64,000 nucleotides of DNA from Carettochelys insculpta (Eukaryota; Chordata; Testudines; Carettochelyidae). The stretch lies in assembly GCF_033958435.1 (NCBI RefSeq), contig NC_134150.1, forward strand, positions 36,389,501-36,453,500. Reading direction: 5' to 3'. The position numbers were made by a program, and so were the translations under genes. Shown here in pieces: positions 11,996 to 23,689 of the stretch. Below the pieces are notes generated by a model. It saw only the letters and a list, made by a program, of their open reading frames with translations. It did not search any database and was not told where the DNA came from. Position 1 is the stretch's first letter. Each line of letters opens with the position of its first letter.

Positions 11996-13099
11996 TTTAA
12001 CCTAAGCTCTAACTGTATGATCCAAGAGCAATGGTGCTGGATTAAGAGGTCTTTGGGTGCTGCCACACTGCTGAGTTCGAGTAGTAATAACAAATACCAA
12101 ATGCACAGTTCCCATGGTTTCCATCATTAGAACCCCGACTGTAAAACGTGTTTCAGTACCCCGTCTCTGTGACACGCAGACCTTGTATTTACCTCAAACA
12201 TAGGAGCCGTTTTCACCCTGAGAGCAGTTTAAAAGTATCCACTGCTCCTTCCTGTTGTAAGTTTTTCTTTCTTTTTCATTTGTTTTAGGCAAGGTATTGG
12301 TGGTATTTTTAACAGACTGATGTCTCAACGACCTCGGTCCCATAAACTCTTTGTTACTAGTTATCTGATAGATTTGTGAGCTGTTTATTAAAATTAGTTA
12401 ACTGATTCAAGTTTGTAAAATCCTACTTAAACTTTAAGTGTTGGTAATTATTGAATCCATGAGTGACTTGCGCTAGTCATTAAGATACTTGCAGATATGA
12501 TGGCTTCTCTTGCAGAAATGACTTTGGAGTGACAACAAAATCCAAAAGCCAATGCAGTGGAATTTGGTTTTTAATAATCACTGTTTATAGTGTTTATTGG
12601 GCTATACTGATGAAATCTTTCTAATCCAAGGAAATTTCCAGCTGCTATCAATATGTTTGCTCCTAACTTACTACGATCAGGAAGCAGTCACATGTAAGGA
12701 TCTTCTCAGAAATAGTGTCCTACTGTTCTCTAATAGCTTAAAAGGCAGAAAAAATCTGTTAGATTTGTTCTGAATGCTGCTTGGCAGCAGGTAATGAATG
12801 TAACAGTTTGTAAGAGTGTAACATTTTTCTAACTTTTAAAAATCTTTTAGTTCAGGGTCATTTTGAATTAGAGACAGGCTTGGATTGAGGTGTTTGGGAT
12901 TTTGATAGGGTCTTGGGTGAAATTCTGATCCCACAGAGGTCAAAGAAAGTTTGCCATTAGATTTACTCAGGAATGGTTTTACTCCCTCTGGTAGAAAATA
13001 GGAGCCAGTCATAAACTTTCTTAAATGGTAGCATTCAGACTGATTCACATCATATTTCATTCTGCCTTTGAGACTTGATGGGTGGTACTTTACTCCACA
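11996..13099. other. Intron, no feature seen
   Basis: No exon or known repeat recognised. Confidence 0.4.
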
Positions 13100-13395
13100 A
13101 TGACTCAATGTGTGCATCTAAACAAGGAACTAACTTTGAAGATAACTTGGAAGTTAGGTGTTACTTCCAAGTAGCCTGCAGAGAGTCTACACACATTTTC
13201 CCTTACTTCGAAGTTAATTTTGAAGTAAGGGAGCCAAACTTCGAAGTCCTTACTCCATTCCTGGGAAAGGAGTAGTTCCCTACTTCAAAGTTTAGCTTTG
13301 AAGTAGGGTATGTGTAGATTCTCAATTTCAAAGTCTGTTACTTTGGCTTCAAAGTAAGCAATTTCAAAGTTATTTTTTAGTCTAGACATAGTCAG
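13100..13395. mobile_element. Degenerate Harbinger-type MITE
   Basis: Rich in TTCGAAGT/CTTTGAAGT motifs arranged as inverted repeats. An internal pair with AGTCTACACA (13190) and TGTGTAGATT (13311) flanks a palindromic core. The outer right end, AGTCTAGACATAGTC, is the reverse of a GGCTATGTCTACACT-like terminus. The left end is poorly conserved and no TSD could be assigned. Confidence 0.55.
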
Positions 13396-14802
13396 GATGA
13401 TTAAAGGTGTCCCTTCAGTCCCATTTACAATAGGTGCCAGTTGAACGGTTTGGAAATGGATTTGAACTTCTTCATTGTTCCAAGTATTTTTTGATAGGCC
13501 CATCTCTAGTTTAAATTTTTGTCTTTTGTTTTTATTTTAATCCAACGGGTTTGCTCAGCTCTCCTTTTTTCCAATTAATGTGAACAAAAAATCTGACCCA
13601 GAAAGGCAACAGTGGGTTCCTGATTTGCTTTGCAGTACTGCCAATATAATTTGTTTGAATTTTCTTGTTTTGTCATTATCAAAGGCTAGGTATCCTTGTA
13701 CAGGAAGACAATCTGTCACTGCAGAAAACAAGCTGAAAGCTCCTACAATTGATTTCACACCTTGTGCATGTTAAACATTTTCTAAAATACAGCCCTTCAC
13801 TTTTAAAATAAATGAATAAAATAAACTCGTCACTTTCTTCATTAACAGTTCAAATTGCCAAGGTAAATGTTGTCACTGCTCGAATTCACATGCTGTTGTT
13901 GAGTGGCTCTATTTTGCTTTTTGTTTCACGCTTCCAGAGAATCAGTTTGTCTGATGATTTCTACCTCTGTAGATATTCAGATATGGAAAGCAACTATGAA
14001 CAACTGACAGCAGTGTTTTCTAAGAGGATGAATAGACTCAAGTGGAGGGTCTGCATTGGCTAGCTGTCATATTACTGTCTGGGGCTGATCTTTAAACGTA
14101 TAGAGGCCCCCAACTCACGTTAAAATCAGCATGTCGGGTGCCTAAATATTTTTTTAAAACCTTTGTCCATCAAACATTAAAGATCCAGACCCTCTCATCA
14201 GTGTTACTGGATTTGCATTTAGCTATAAGAAAACTAGCTTGTACAATGTAAATCTCTGACCCAAATGCAAACCAAACACCAACACAAATTGTACTACTTC
14301 TTAAGTTCATGAAATGTCTTCTTCATATGAAATTATGTTTCTTACCTTAGGCTGATTAATATTCTTAGTGGATGTCTTGTGTGCCTCGCGTGAAGAAACA
14401 TTTGTAGGAATGAAATGCAAAACTCATGGCTTTGACTTGGCATTCCTACAGCTGCTTCTTTATATGCACTGGCAAGTAACTATGGTACAAGCTGGGCAGC
14501 CAGCCCCACTTCGCTGGCCCAGGACAGACAGCTGGCCATGCTACCCCAGCCCGGCAGATGCCAGTTAATAGAGCATGCTGGTTATCCAAGTGCCGGATAA
14601 CACAGCTTGTACTGTAATTAATATCCGTAAGTGGAAACAGTACAAAGTATCTCTAAACTAATTAAGCTGTTTCTCCCAATAGGCTGCGCTGGAGGAGGAG
14701 AGAGGTTGTAAGTCTTTTAGAGTTTTAAAATACTTGGGATATGCTGAGATACTTGAGTAACAGAGGATATCAGTTCCATTGCCAGAGAGATTGGGGGAGT
14801 AG
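13396..14802. other. Intron, no feature seen
   Basis: No exon, RNA gene or clear repeat recognised. Short frames such as that at 13812-14063 have no known domain. Confidence 0.4.
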
Positions 14803-14960
14803 GGAAAAAGGGCGACTGCCCCAGGCCCCTTCGAAACTCCTTGGAGTGCTGTGCTGCTGCTTCATGTGTACCTCTGAGGGAGCATAGCTGGGTGGCTGGG
14901 GGAGAGCTGACTCCCTCTCACTTTGCCCTGGGGCCCGTGGCAGCTGTCAGCACTGCTGGA
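14803..14960 (+). repeat. Repeat family B, partial copy 2
   Basis: Has GCGACTGCCCCAGGCCCCTT and the CTCTGAGGGAGCATAGC block shared with other family B copies. The central signature is shortened. Confidence 0.5.
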
Positions 14961-15027
14961 GGTTGTTTGAGTGCCTTGCTATCTTAGATCTAGAAATTAA
15001 GACAGACTTACCGAACTAGCACAGATA

Positions 15028-15235
15028 CAGGGAGTGTAGCCCAATGGTTTTAAGCATTAGCCTACTAAACATAGGGTTGTAAGCTCCATCCTTGCGAGAG
15101 CCATTTAGGGGCCTGGGGCAAATAGATTAAACAAAAAAACCTGTGAGGGATGGTGCTTGGTCCTGCCAAGAAGCCAGGGAATTGGATTCAATGAGCTCCC
15201 GAGGTCCTTTCAGCTCTATGAGATGTATATCTCCA
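15028..15235 (+). mobile_element. tRNA-derived SINE (plus)
   Basis: The head GTAGCCCAATGGTTTTAAGC resembles a tRNA A-box region and GGGTTGTAAGCTCCATCC a B-box. The body ends GGTCCTTTCAGCTCTATGAG. It is the inverse-oriented partner of the copy at 8421-8685. The internal boxes are the pol III promoter in this class. Confidence 0.75.
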
Positions 15236-15483
15236 TTTTCATTATTATGAGGTTTCTTGATTACCAAGAGGCTTCTTGATTATCTGGGCCTCTGCAATCT
15301 TGCACACCCAGTCCAGCAATTTCAAAAGGAGGCCCCTAACATCAGGCTCCCAAAGCCTTTCTGAAACTCTTACAGGAGTGCTGAGCCTTTTCACAAGGCT
15401 GAGCATTACTGATTTCAGCCAGAGCTGCTGAATGCTCCAATGGCCCTATTTGGGAGCCTTTATAGAATTTAAGCATTAGACAC

Positions 15484-16034
15484 CAGTAATCCCCTAAGAT
15501 ATGCAAGGGTTGTGTTCCACGCAACCCTCACATACCCCAAAATTTGCGTAAGTCAGGGGCTTGGGCGGTGGGCTGGCATGTGGGAGGGAGGCGGGGGGGG
15601 GGTTAAGCCTGGGGTGGGTTAGGGCTGCAGGAGGCGATGCAGGGGGTGGAGTTGAGCCAGGTTTGTGAGGGTTGGAGCTGGGTCTGTGTGGGTTGGGGTT
15701 GGGGCCAGGGCACACAGTGGTGGCTGGAGCCGGGGCATGCAACAGAGGCTGGAGCCAGGACTTCAGCAGAAGCTGGAGCTTGGGAGCATGGCAGCAGCTG
15801 GAGCCAGGGCATGTGGTGGTAGTTGGAGTCAGGTCACGTGGCAGAGGCTGGAGCCGGGGCTGCAGCAATTGCTGGAGTCCCCCGCTGCCCGCCTGTGGCG
15901 CTCAGGGGAAGACCTCCTCCCCACCCCACACCTGCGTGTATCTGGAGGGTTTACTGTATCAAGTACAAATCAGAGGTCAGCCGCATAAGAGCGGGGTCGC
16001 ATACTCTGGATTCGCGCACTCTGAGGCCTTACTG
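15484..16034. mobile_element. DNA transposon, possibly Tigger-like
   Basis: The ends mirror each other: CAGTAATCCCCTAAGATATGC on the left (21 bases, given here for comparison as CAGTAATCCC then CTAAGATATG) and GCGCACTCTGAGGCCTTACTG on the right. CAGTA termini suggest a pogo/Tigger-type element, although a clear TA duplication is seen only on the right. Its interior is taken over by a GC-rich minisatellite. Confidence 0.45.
15640..15880 (+). repeat. Minisatellite, GGAGCCxGGxC units
   Basis: A tandem array of diverged units of roughly 24-30 bases built around GCTGGAGCCGGGGCATG. Occurrences include 15727, 15751, 15799 and 15848. Long open frames on both strands here result from repetitive GC-rich sequence and lack stop codons by composition, so they are not called as genes. 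Confidence 0.7.
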
Positions 16035-16789
16035 TATTCCGAACCTCTAAATTAGGCAAATAAAAGAAGAGGCTTGATTTTTCAAACAGTGCTTAATTGC
16101 TCCCACTGAGAACAATGGGAGCTGCTGAGTACTGAGGACATTTATTTCCTGAGGCCACATGTACAAACGGTCGCTATTATTTTTGAATATCTTTGCCATG
16201 CTCTTCACCACAAGCTAATCTGTATCTGTTTTTGTTTGTATTAAACTGATTCACGCATGACCGTGCTAATCTGTGCAAAGTTAGAGGTTTATGGAAATAT
16301 GCCCTCTACAACATAATTTCTTCCTTTTTCACTTTTCTGAAACAAATACAGAAGCAAATACTGAGTTAGAGTAAATATTTAATTCCCTGTTGAGATTTCT
16401 TCTTAATCAAGTGCATGCTGTATGGCACCTCCCAGTTAATAGGAGTCTTTGGGTGCTGCTACAACACAATAAATAACGGTACAAGGGCCTTAGAGCTCCT
16501 CTCCTCTTCCTTTTATTTACTTATTTTTTCAAAAATTGTAGGTTGAAAACTACTAATCAAAAATGACATTGAATGGATTAATGCAGCAGCGGGCTGTAGA
16601 GGCGCCAGCTGTAAATTACATTGTTATGAAAGGAGGAATAACTTGTCCTTTATATATAGACCTGTTGTGTGCTGTTACATCCAGTTCAGAACAGTTTTAC
16701 ATACCAGAATATTAGATCCCGTGTGGCATAAAGAATTGATCTAGTGAGCTACAGTCTTCAGACTCACATTCAAAGACAGTCAGAGCAGC
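16035..16789. other. Intron, unassigned
   Basis: No exon or repeat recognised. A stretch near 16545-16635 has mixed composition unlike the AT-rich surroundings and could be a conserved non-coding element (see findings). Confidence 0.35.
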
Positions 16790-17080
16790 AGCTAGGGAGT
16801 TGCCCCAGGACCTGGTATTTCAAAGGGGCCTGGGGCTCTGTCCACCACTGCTGCTACTTTGGCAGTGAGGGGTGACCAACTCTCTGGGCCCCTTTAAAGT
16901 GCTACGGTATTGCTGCTCCAAAGGTGGGAGCAGGAGTCCAGCATCACAGTCTGGGCAGCACTGAGTGCTGAATGCCCTAGTCTGGCCCTTTTCCACCCTA
17001 GGCTCTTCCCTTTCCAGGGCATGGATCCAGGCCCTCCCCTCCCATCTTGCCCCAGTGGCCACAGTGTCAGTAGGCCCTGC
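16790..17080 (+). repeat. Repeat family B, copy 3
   Basis: Shows GTATTTCAAAGGGGCCTGGG, then CTTTAAAGTGCTACGGTATT and the GC-rich tail, in the same order as other family B copies. Confidence 0.6.
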
Positions 17081-17206
17081 TGCTTGTGCATGATATATGT
17101 CTGTCTTAGGAAGTGCAAAAGCAACATGTAGCTGGTTAGAGAGCGAGATGGAGATGTACAGGGCTGCAGTCAGATGTGGGTCTGCACAGCTCTGTAGAAT
17201 GCAGTT

Positions 17207-17477
17207 CATCCTGGTCTACACTTCAAAGCCACTCTATGTTGGTGGAGGTGTGATTTTTAACTTCGGTAGCTGTGCTAGTGGAAACCTGGTGGTGGATGCA
17301 GTTTAACTGGCACAAAGGCTTTATGCCAGTATAGCTTATTTTGTCTTCCTGCACAGGAACATTCCTACTGGGTAGCATTCTTTACGTTAATGTAACTGAG
17401 TCCACACTAGGAAAGCTATTTTGCTTTCGACGGTAGTTGGCCTTAAAGTGACACAACTTTCTAGACTAGACAAGGCC
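17207..17477. mobile_element. MITE with CCTGGTCTACAC ends
   Basis: The left end CCTGGTCTACACTTCAAA and the right end CTAGACTAGACAAGGCC are imperfect inverted repeats. The element is non-coding. It resembles the short foldback elements common in reptile genomes; its superfamily is not settled. Confidence 0.5.
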
Positions 17478-17598
17478 TGAAGCTAAGCAGTTTTTCTCCA
17501 GTCTGATCCCCAGTTTGGGATTTTCTTAATGAGATTCTAGTTTAATCCATTCCCTTGCAGAAGTAAGAGTCAAATCAGTACCTTTCACTGACACCAAG

Positions 17599-17930
17599 GG
17601 TGTGTCTACACAGCAAAGTTATTTTGGAATAACAGGTGCTATTTCGAATAACTTTGCGAGAGTCTACACAGCAAAACATCTATTTCAAAATAATTTCAAA
17701 GTAGTGGATGGCTTATTTGGATTTCTATAAACCTCATTTTGCAATGAATAGTGCCTATTCTGGAATGGCACCCAGGGTGCCCTGCTAGCCAATCAGTGTG
17801 GAGGCTCTGTTTTGAAATAGCTATTTCGATATGCATTTTGTGTGTAGATATGCTATTTTGAAATAAGCTATTCTGGAAAATCTCTTCAAGCACCGCTTAT
17901 TCAGAAATAACACTGCTGTGTAGACCTGGA
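17599..17930. mobile_element. Harbinger-type MITE
   Basis: Inverted ends GGTGTGTCTACACAGC and GCTGTGTAGACCTGGA bracket a foldback body with CTATTTCGAAT and GGAATAG motifs. A second internal AGTCTACACAGCAAA lies at 17661. The TSD is not resolved. Confidence 0.65.
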
Positions 17931-18889
17931 CTAAAATTCTCTTCTTCTCTGAGAAGATTGTACTTACTACAAGATTTCTGAGCACCCTCCTCTTCTGTGG
18001 ACAGCCCTGGGAGATGAAGGACCTCAGCACTGTATAGAAGATCCTCGCTTCCTTGCCTGATCCTGCATTTTACAACTTGTGTTTTTCTTTCAGTGATTAA
18101 TTTTTCTCTTCCGTAGACATTATCAGCAGGCCCCATATTGAAAAGTCCATGTAGCAGTGTTAGCTAAATTCCATGTAATATTGCCCTGTAGCAACCTAAC
18201 TGTGCTCTTTGATTCAATACCCAGTTCTGTTTCGCTGGCAGAAGATAGATTTCATGTCCCTTTTCTCAAGGGGAGGTAATTCAGAGCAGCTATCTTTGAA
18301 TTGCCTGGCATGTTGAGATATGGATAAATTACTGCAAATATGTATTTTTATTGTAAGCTATATAGAACTTCTTTGGAACTAGAATTTTCAGCTATTCAGT
18401 CAGTTGATCTAAATATGCTGCCTAAGTATATAACCTAAAGTGTTAATAATCATGTCTAACAGCTACAGAAGGATTTTTTCCCCCTGTGGAGTTCTTGCCT
18501 TTCCCTGTCCCTTTCCCTTTTTCTGTTTCTTTTCTTTTTACATGAACCACAGGGATTTCAGACAGTCTGTTTCTTTTCCTCTTTCTGTGGCATAAGGCCT
18601 GAGATCATGGTCATGTTGTGTGTGCTGCACTATTTCATGCAATCTAATTACAGCTCAATGTATGTCGGCGGCTTGTAGCAGGTATTGTTCACAGCTAATT
18701 GAATTTGGATTTAATACTGAATACACTGGTTGAAGGAGTGACAAGTAAGTGCTTGATGTGAGGATTCAACTTTCTTTCTGAGCTTTCCTGATGCTAATCC
18801 CAAAATTAAGGTAGAGTGTCTTATGCCTTTTCTTTATGTGTGAATTCTTGAAGCAGTGAAAGCTCTCATGCTGATAACTCTCATGTCCA
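17931..18889. other. Intron, unassigned
   Basis: No exon or clear repeat recognised. The segment 18620-18740 is rich in TAATTA/TAATTG-like homeodomain sites and may be a conserved non-coding element. Confidence 0.35.
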
Positions 18890-19088
18890 GAGCCACTGTT
18901 CCCTGTAAGCTGAGTGTTTGGGCTACCATCCAAGAGAGATTCAGTTGCTCCCCAGCTGATTAGCAGACTGCTCTCACCCACTGACAACCAGCAGCATGAG
19001 TTGTTATGGTGATGCTCATCTCCATAGGCCTAGGTGACATAACAAAATGTATTCCACCCTGGATGTTAAAAATGAGAGGGACACTGAC
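18890..19088 (-). repeat. Repeat family A, copy 3 (minus)
   Basis: The inverse-oriented family A signature runs from GAGCCACTGTTCCCTGTAAG to AATGAGAGGGACACTGACAG, with CATAACAAAATGTATTCCAC inside. Its end directly abuts the CR1 fragment region. Confidence 0.6.
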
Positions 19089-19119
19089 AGAGTCTTATCT
19101 TTATTCATGAGCAGGTAAG

Positions 19120-19580
19120 GTGCAGGCATCAAACACTCATCTGGAGTATTGTGTCCAGTGCTGGGCCCCCCAGTATAGAAAGGATGTGGATACATTGGAG
19201 AGGGCTCAGCTGAGGGCAAGGAAAATGATTAGGGGTCTGGAGCACATGACCTATGAGGAGAGGATGAGAGATTTGGGCTGATATAGTTTGCAGAAGAGAA
19301 GACTGAGGAGTGATTTCATTATCAGTCTTCAACTTCCTGAAAGGGGGCTCTGAAGAGGAGGGAGAGAATATTTTCAATGGTGACAAATGGCAGAATAAGC
19401 AGCAATGGTCTGAAGTTACAGAGGGGGAGGTGTAGGTTGGATATTAATAAAAACAATTTCACCAGGAGGGTGGTAAAGCACTGGAATGCGTTACCAAGAG
19501 AGGTGGTGGGATCTCTATCCCTAGAGGTTTTTAAGTCCTGGTTTTAATTCTAGGGTTCCAGCCCAAGAATTCTATGATTG
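19120..19580 (+). mobile_element. CR1 LINE 3' fragment
   Basis: Blocks diagnostic of CR1 3' ends are present in order: CTGGAGTATTGTGTCCAGTG, GGAGAGGGCTCAGCTGAGGG, GGAGGGTGGTAAAGCACTGG, then the terminal ATTCTATGAT. The copy is 5'-truncated, as is usual for CR1, and lacks any intact reverse transcriptase. Confidence 0.88.
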
Positions 19581-20393
19581 AAGCTTCCCCACTTTGTCTT
19601 GTCAATGTATTTTAACCCACTTTCTAAGGAGTCAGTTCTTAGAATGGGAGAATCATTCATGCAGTCCTCCATCCAGTTCATTCATTGGGCTCTGTGATGA
19701 GTGACAGCAAAGGTGGTGTCCATGCACACGTCCATCAGGAAGTGAACTGAGACTACCAACTAATTTCATATCATTTTACAAAGCTATTAAATTTGTCATG
19801 TTGAACTAGTGGCATGGGAGTAAAAGTTTATTTCTTCATCTCCACATAAATGAGCCACTATCTTCTTTTCCTGTGGTTTAGGTCCTGTTTTCTTTATTTG
19901 TGCGAGTGGTGCCAGCACTTGGGGCTGTAATTTTAAGATGGTCAGTAGAATTTTGCAATTAAAAAAAGTCAATAATCTTCACTTAATATGGAAAGGTAGG
20001 GTGCATCTGACCCGTAAAATGTTTTTTTTTTTTCCCTTGACAAGTTCAGAAGAATTACCAATTCTGAAATTAAAGGCCTGATTTTCAATGATGCACATGT
20101 ACAATTACACCAGCATTAGAGGAAGATAGAGAGGCACTCTGTAAGTGTTGGTTGCACACACCAATTTGTGTGTGTGTGTGTAGTTGTAATGCGTGTTCAT
20201 GCAAATCAGGCATTTGCACATGCTAACTAGATGGGCAATAATCCTGTATTTGCACATGCATTTTTAAATGAGTCTGAAATGGTTAAAACACTGCTGGGGA
20301 GTCAATAGAGTGCCAGGTCTCCAAAGAATATCTATAGGTACAGTATCACTGCATGTTTCTGAAGATAGAATATGAAAAACTATCAAGAGAGTA
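19581..20393. other. Intron, no feature seen
   Basis: No exon or repeat recognised beyond a short (TG)n at 20167-20182. Confidence 0.4.
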
Positions 20394-20890
20394 TCAGAGA
20401 GGTAGCCGTGTTAGTCTGTACCTTCAAAAACAAAAAGTAGCAGTCCTACAACAACAAAAACCAGAAATAAAATGGAAAGAGAAATCTCTGAGCTGCAATT
20501 CATTTGCAAATTTGACTCCATCAACCAAGGATTAAACAGAGACTGGGAGTGGTTGGCCCCTTACAAAAGCAGTTTCTTTGCTCTTGATGTTCACACCTCC
20601 GCATGACAATCTGACAATGGGCCACATCGCCCCTGACTGATCTGACTTGTTTTCTCCTCTCTCAATGTATACTACCAATAATGGGCCATGTCCACCCTGA
20701 CTGAGTAGACCTTGTCAGCTCTGGCCTTCTTCTTTACTGAGCCCCACCCCGCCCCGCCTTAAATCCTCATCTAAACCCCACCCTCCCTCGCCCGCACTCA
20801 TGATTCTGTTGAAGTGGGACTTTGCCCACGAAAGCTCATGCTCCAAAATATCTGTCAGTCTATAAGGTGCCACAGGACTTGTTGTTGTTT
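20394..20890 (+). mobile_element. Penelope-like element fragment
   Basis: The 5' end GTATCAGAGAGGTAGCCGTG recurs at 34903. The body translates as EISELQFICKFDSIN and then QGLNRDWEWL, resembling the C-terminal GIY-YIG endonuclease region of Penelope-like elements. The 3' tail (20806-20890) contains the hairpin GTGGGACTTTGCCCAC, then GAAAGCTCATGCTCC and TATAAGGTGCCACAGGACTT, which is shared by every copy in the window. It is heavily 5'-deleted, with head and tail joined around a short coding remnant. The family assignment is from remembered motifs. Confidence 0.6.
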
Positions 20891-21255
20891 TATCAAGAAA
20901 GTAGAAGTTAAAATAAAGGCTTTCTATGCCTGAGTCAATTTTATAGTCTGTATATATAAAATAAATATTTTATAAACCCCATAATTTTGCACAGCTTGTT
21001 CATTTTACTGTAGCTGGTCTCCTTGAGGAATACTGTAGGTCTTAATGTTATATCAGGAGAATACTGTGCTTTCATTTCACAAGCCACTGGCATCCTGATC
21101 TCACCTATTTGGAAGCATGTGAAGTCAGTGGTTAGTGTTGTTGACTTTCAGATCTCAGCCTCTGCATGGCTTTGACATTGTTTCTTGGTCCGTGCCCTTG
21201 TAATTGCTGAGACATACAAGTTTCCTTAAAGTGAGAGAGGACAAGTGATTTGAAG
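20891..21255. other. Intron, no feature seen
   Basis: No exon or repeat recognised. Confidence 0.4.
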
Positions 21256-21655
21256 AGATTCAGGGGGCATCCAGCTGATTAGCACAGTGCCTGCTGTCAG
21301 GCTTGCTGGTGGGGGGACAAAGGAGCACTTGCCCTGGGGCTTGGCTTTTCAGAGGGGCCCAGAGATCTGGGGCCCTTTGAAATGCCACAGTCGTGTGTTT
21401 TGCTGTTCCACGCATGGCTCTGAGGAAGAGTGGGGGGCCCCGAGTGCTGACTGTCCTAAGCCCCTTCTACTCTTGGCCCCGCCCCTTCTGTGGGCAGCAA
21501 GCCGGGCCCCATCCCACTTGGCCCCTGGCTCCTCCCTGGCTGTCAGCACCACTCTCCACCACCAGCGGCATGTTTCTCTCCTGGTGGTGCACATGCATTG
21601 GTGCACATAACATTTATTCTGCCCATGGATGGAAAGAATTAGAGGGGACACTGGA
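21256..21655 (-). repeat. Repeat family A copy 4, split by family B
   Basis: CATCCAGCTGATTAGCACAG on the left and TGCACATAACATTTATTCTG then GAATTAGAGGGGACACTGG on the right are consecutive parts of family A in minus orientation. They are separated by a family B copy, so B inserted into A. Confidence 0.6.
21290..21555 (+). repeat. Repeat family B, copy 4, nested
   Basis: GGGGCTTGGCTTTTCAGAGG to CCCCTTCTGTGGGCAGC follows the usual order of family B. It lies within the family A copy at 21256-21655. Confidence 0.55.
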
Positions 21656-22044
21656 ACTTATCACTTGAGACAGACGGGCAGGCTTACAGTCTTGGGCCGA
21701 AATAATAATTATTATACATAACGAAAAACAAACAAACAAACAAAAAACCAATGGAAGGAGTATGGAGTTAATGCTTTTTCACAAAAATGGGGTGGCTGGG
21801 AAGGAGTATTTCCAGGCATCTTGTTTTTGACCAGAATGCCTAGGTGAATAGGGATCCAGGCAGCACCACCAACCAGCCCATTAGAAGTCCAGTTGGCGGT
21901 GTAGTGGGAGCCCAGGGCTAAGGCAGTCTCCCTACTTGGTGTGACTCTATTTGGCTCTTGGAAGTGGATATGAGATCCCTGTGGTCCTTATGTTCAGAGT
22001 GGAAGGAGCAGAGGAGCTCTGTGTGCTGCCTTGCCACTCACAGG
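21656..22044. other. Intron, no feature seen
   Basis: No exon or known repeat recognised, apart from a short (AAAC)n run near 21730. Confidence 0.4.
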
Positions 22045-22690
22045 CTCTAATCTTTCAGCTCTCATTGGCTGGGAACTGTGACCAATTGGTGCTGTGGAGG
22101 CAGTGCCCGAGGGTGTAAGGATTGTACATGGAGCCTCCCTGGCTGCTCACTGTGAATCTAGGAGCTTCAGGGACCTGGCAGCCGCTTCTTGGGAAGTGTG
22201 GTGAGGGTGTCTGTGATCCTGCACCCCCACCACCCCACCACACTCCAACCCTCTGCCTTAGGCCTGAGACCCCTCCCTTATCCTGGAGCCCACACCCTCC
22301 CCTTCCCCTCAGAATTTTGAACCCCTCAGCTCCAGCCTGAAGCCCACTCTTGCATTCCAAACGTCTCATCCCTTGTCCCATCCCAGAGCCCACATCTCCA
22401 GCCAGAGCCTTCACCCCTACACAGACCAACCCAACCCCCCTGCCCCAGCCCAGAACTCTCTCCCACACCCTAACTTGGTATTTATGACCCCACCCTGAGC
22501 CTGTACCCAAGCCCAGGGTCCATATCCTTTCCCACACCCCTCCCCCAGCCCAGAGCCCTCTCCTGCACCACAAACTTCTCCCCACCTAGCCCCTACCTCC
22601 GAGCTCACTCCACTAGCCAAAGCCCTCATCCCCCAGCCCCTCCATACCTGTATGCTCTGCCCCAGCCTGGTGAAAGTGAGTAACAGTGGA
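22045..22690. repeat. GC-rich interspersed repeat with C-rich array
   Basis: The first part resembles a widespread amniote repeat with TCTCATTGGCTGGGAACTGT. The second part (about 22200-22650) is a C-rich array of diverged 40-50 base units with CCCAGCCCAGAGCCCTCTCC, followed by GTGAAAGTGAGTAACAG. The long minus-strand frame here has only low-complexity Gly/Trp-rich translation and is not called a gene. Confidence 0.5.
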
Positions 22691-23689
22691 ATAGAAGCAG
22701 GGTTTATGTAATGAGTGGGGGTGGGACTTCAGCAAAGGGGATGTGGCCTTGGGAAGGGTGAGGGGTGTGTGTTTCTGTGATGTTAGAAAACTGGGAACTC
22801 TACCCCTTCCTCTTGTTAAACAACAGTCCTAGCAATCAAAGCTTACTCACAGAAACAGCCCTGAAGAAAATTGCTGGGTGAATTCAAAAGCTTGTCTCTC
22901 CCACCAACAGAAGATGGTGCAATAAAAGACATTACCTCACCCGTCTTGTCTTTCTCTGTGTCCAAAAGAAGGACATCCATCATGGACTGTGGGTGAACTG
23001 CTGCCTTGGGAGATGCTAGCCCCCCAGCCCTGCCCCTTCCACCTAAGACTCTGTGCCTGCCAGAACCCAGCCTCGCCCCCGCCACCATTGTGGTCACTGA
23101 CCTGTGCCCCAGGCTCTGGGCAGTAGGGCTCACATGTTCCCAGCACCAAAGCACTGGTGACCATGGCCCCAGTCCCTTCTCCTGGAGTTTGGTGTTGTTG
23201 GGGAGCAGGGCCACAGCCTTTGCATTCCCAGGACATCAGAGAATTGAGTAATGCCGCTCCAGTACTGCTGGCCCCCAGAGCAGAGACTCAGCCTTCTGGG
23301 TCCCAGAACACAGTCAGCCATAGGAGAGCTACAATCAGGAGGAGGGTTGGGGACAGAGTGTGGGTGGGCCGTCGTTGGCTGTTTGGGGAGGCTTAGCCTG
23401 TCCCTCTCTGACACCCCCCACCCATGACATCAGAATACTTCACCTAGCTTCAGACATGTATGCCCCTTTCTGGCACATGCCCTGCTCTGACACGCTTGCA
23501 TAATCATTTTTGTTTGCTTGGATGGAATTTCAAAAGAAAACTAGCCAGTTCTTCTGCTCCTCTTTTTGCTGGATTGTTATTCAGGTTGTGGAAGTGGTTG
23601 TCTGCTGTGCAATACCTCTGACCTTGTAGATTATTAATTTATAGGCTAAAAAAAGCTTTCCTGAAGATCCAGAATGCTAGCCCCAAATT
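22691..23689. other. Intron, unassigned
   Basis: Moderately GC-rich sequence with overlapping open frames on both strands near 22840-23410. None has a recognisable domain, a splice context or a conserved motif. Confidence 0.35.

Noticed and set aside
15494..15868. Proline-rich 124-residue minus-strand frame
   Set aside because: Produced by minisatellite units that happen to lack stop codons.
22055..22585. 176-residue minus-strand frame
   Set aside because: Translation is low-complexity Gly/Trp/Val-rich from a C-rich array; no start context, splice site or domain.
22843..23414. Overlapping frames on both strands as a host gene
   Set aside because: No conserved domain, no consistent frame and no plausible splice structure; GC content explains the lack of stops.
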